In this document: piece by piece, positions 6,837 to 7,116 of the stretch | Position numbering within the stretch: position 1 is the first letter of the stretch | How the letters are laid out: every line of letters starts with the position of its first letter | The notes under the pieces: generated by a model | The model's input: only the letters and a program-made list of their open reading frames with translations | What the model was told of the DNA's origin: nothing | Database searches by the model: none | NCBI GenBank assembly: GCA_003648245.1 | Contig: QMOO01000060.1 | Location: 1 to 7,116, forward strand | DNA: 7,116 nt | Source: Caldisericota bacterium | GTDB taxonomy: Bacteria > Caldisericota > Caldisericia > B22-G15 | Direction of reading: 5' to 3' | Position numbers and translations under genes: made by a program

Positions 6837-7116
6837 ATGGAGATATACGAAATTTTTGAGAAATTTAAACCGCTTTTTAATTATGAGATAAAAAAATTTT
6901 CCTCCATGGGGATCCCGGAAGATGAAATAAAAAGTGAAATCAACAGCCTTGTCTTAAAAGTGAGCAGGTTAAATTTAGATGAGTTATCCACCGGAAAGTA
7001 TTTAAAGACTTCCCTGGAGAATAATCTGAGAAAGATTATAAGAAAAAAAGAAGAAATTGCCTCTGAAGAGACAATTAGTAGATTAAAGGGAAAATTTAAT
7101 AATTTAGATATAATTC
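6837..7116 (+). CDS. Sigma-70 region 2-like protein, N-terminal part (3' end beyond window)
   Basis: An open frame of 93 codons runs from the ATG at 6837 off the right edge. It begins MEIYEIFEKFKPLFNYEIKK and continues with two further helices (EDEIKSEINSLVLKVSRLNL and GKYLKTSLENNLRKIIRKKE). The order matches sigma-70 region 2: a 'KFKPL' helix, an acidic helix where sigma factors have 'D.EDL.QE', and a basic helix that ends the region. It is closest in feel to the small divergent sigma-like or conjugative-transposon helix-turn-helix proteins. Region 4, which would confirm a sigma factor, lies outside the window. The gene starts 50 bases after the helicase stop on the same strand with no convincing terminator between, so co-transcription is likely. 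It could instead be an unrelated helical protein. Confidence 0.5.
   Translation, partial: MEIYEIFEKFKPLFNYEIKKFSSMGIPEDEIKSEINSLVLKVSRLNLDELSTGKYLKTSLENNLRKIIRKKEEIASEETISRLKGKFNNLDII

Overview
The window is AT-rich bacterial DNA with four protein-coding genes arranged around one divergent intergenic region. Two genes on the minus strand (left and centre) encode exported, repeat-built surface proteins. Two genes on the plus strand (right) encode a DnaB-family helicase and the start of a sigma-70-like protein. Strong Shine-Dalgarno sequences, a DnaB-type helicase and a copper amine oxidase N-terminal-like domain point to a bacterium. That domain is common in Bacillota and in several low-GC thermophilic or anaerobic lineages such as Dictyoglomota and Caldisericota. 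I cannot place the organism more exactly from this window.

Layout. Positions 1-1509 (minus) hold the first 503 codons of an exported protein made of about 100-residue Ig/filamin-like modules; it has no stop and runs off the left edge. An 84-bp gap with no convincing terminator separates it from the gene at 1594-5151 (minus). That gene encodes a 1185-residue exported protein with an N-terminal beta domain, four tandem modules of about 131 residues, three further Ig-like modules and a C-terminal copper amine oxidase-like domain. The two are probably co-transcribed, central gene first, and probably act outside the cytoplasmic membrane. A seven-codon reading frame with its own ribosome binding site overlaps the start of the left gene.

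Positions 5152-5250 form the divergent region. It holds a perfect TATAAT box six bases before the ATG of the helicase gene, which has no Shine-Dalgarno sequence, so that mRNA is plausibly leaderless. The same ten bases, ATTGTATAAT, read as TACAAT on the opposite strand, so one symmetric element may serve both directions. The helicase (5251-6786, 511 residues) keeps the DnaB fold and main ATPase residues, but has departures in its motifs and a C-terminal extension resembling a winged helix. Fifty bases downstream, with its own Shine-Dalgarno sequence, a protein resembling sigma-70 region 2 begins and runs off the right edge.

The plus-strand genes concern DNA and probably gene expression; the minus-strand genes concern the cell surface. 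I see no tRNA, rRNA, CRISPR array, insertion sequence or clear rho-independent terminator, and no gene-free stretch over 300 bases.
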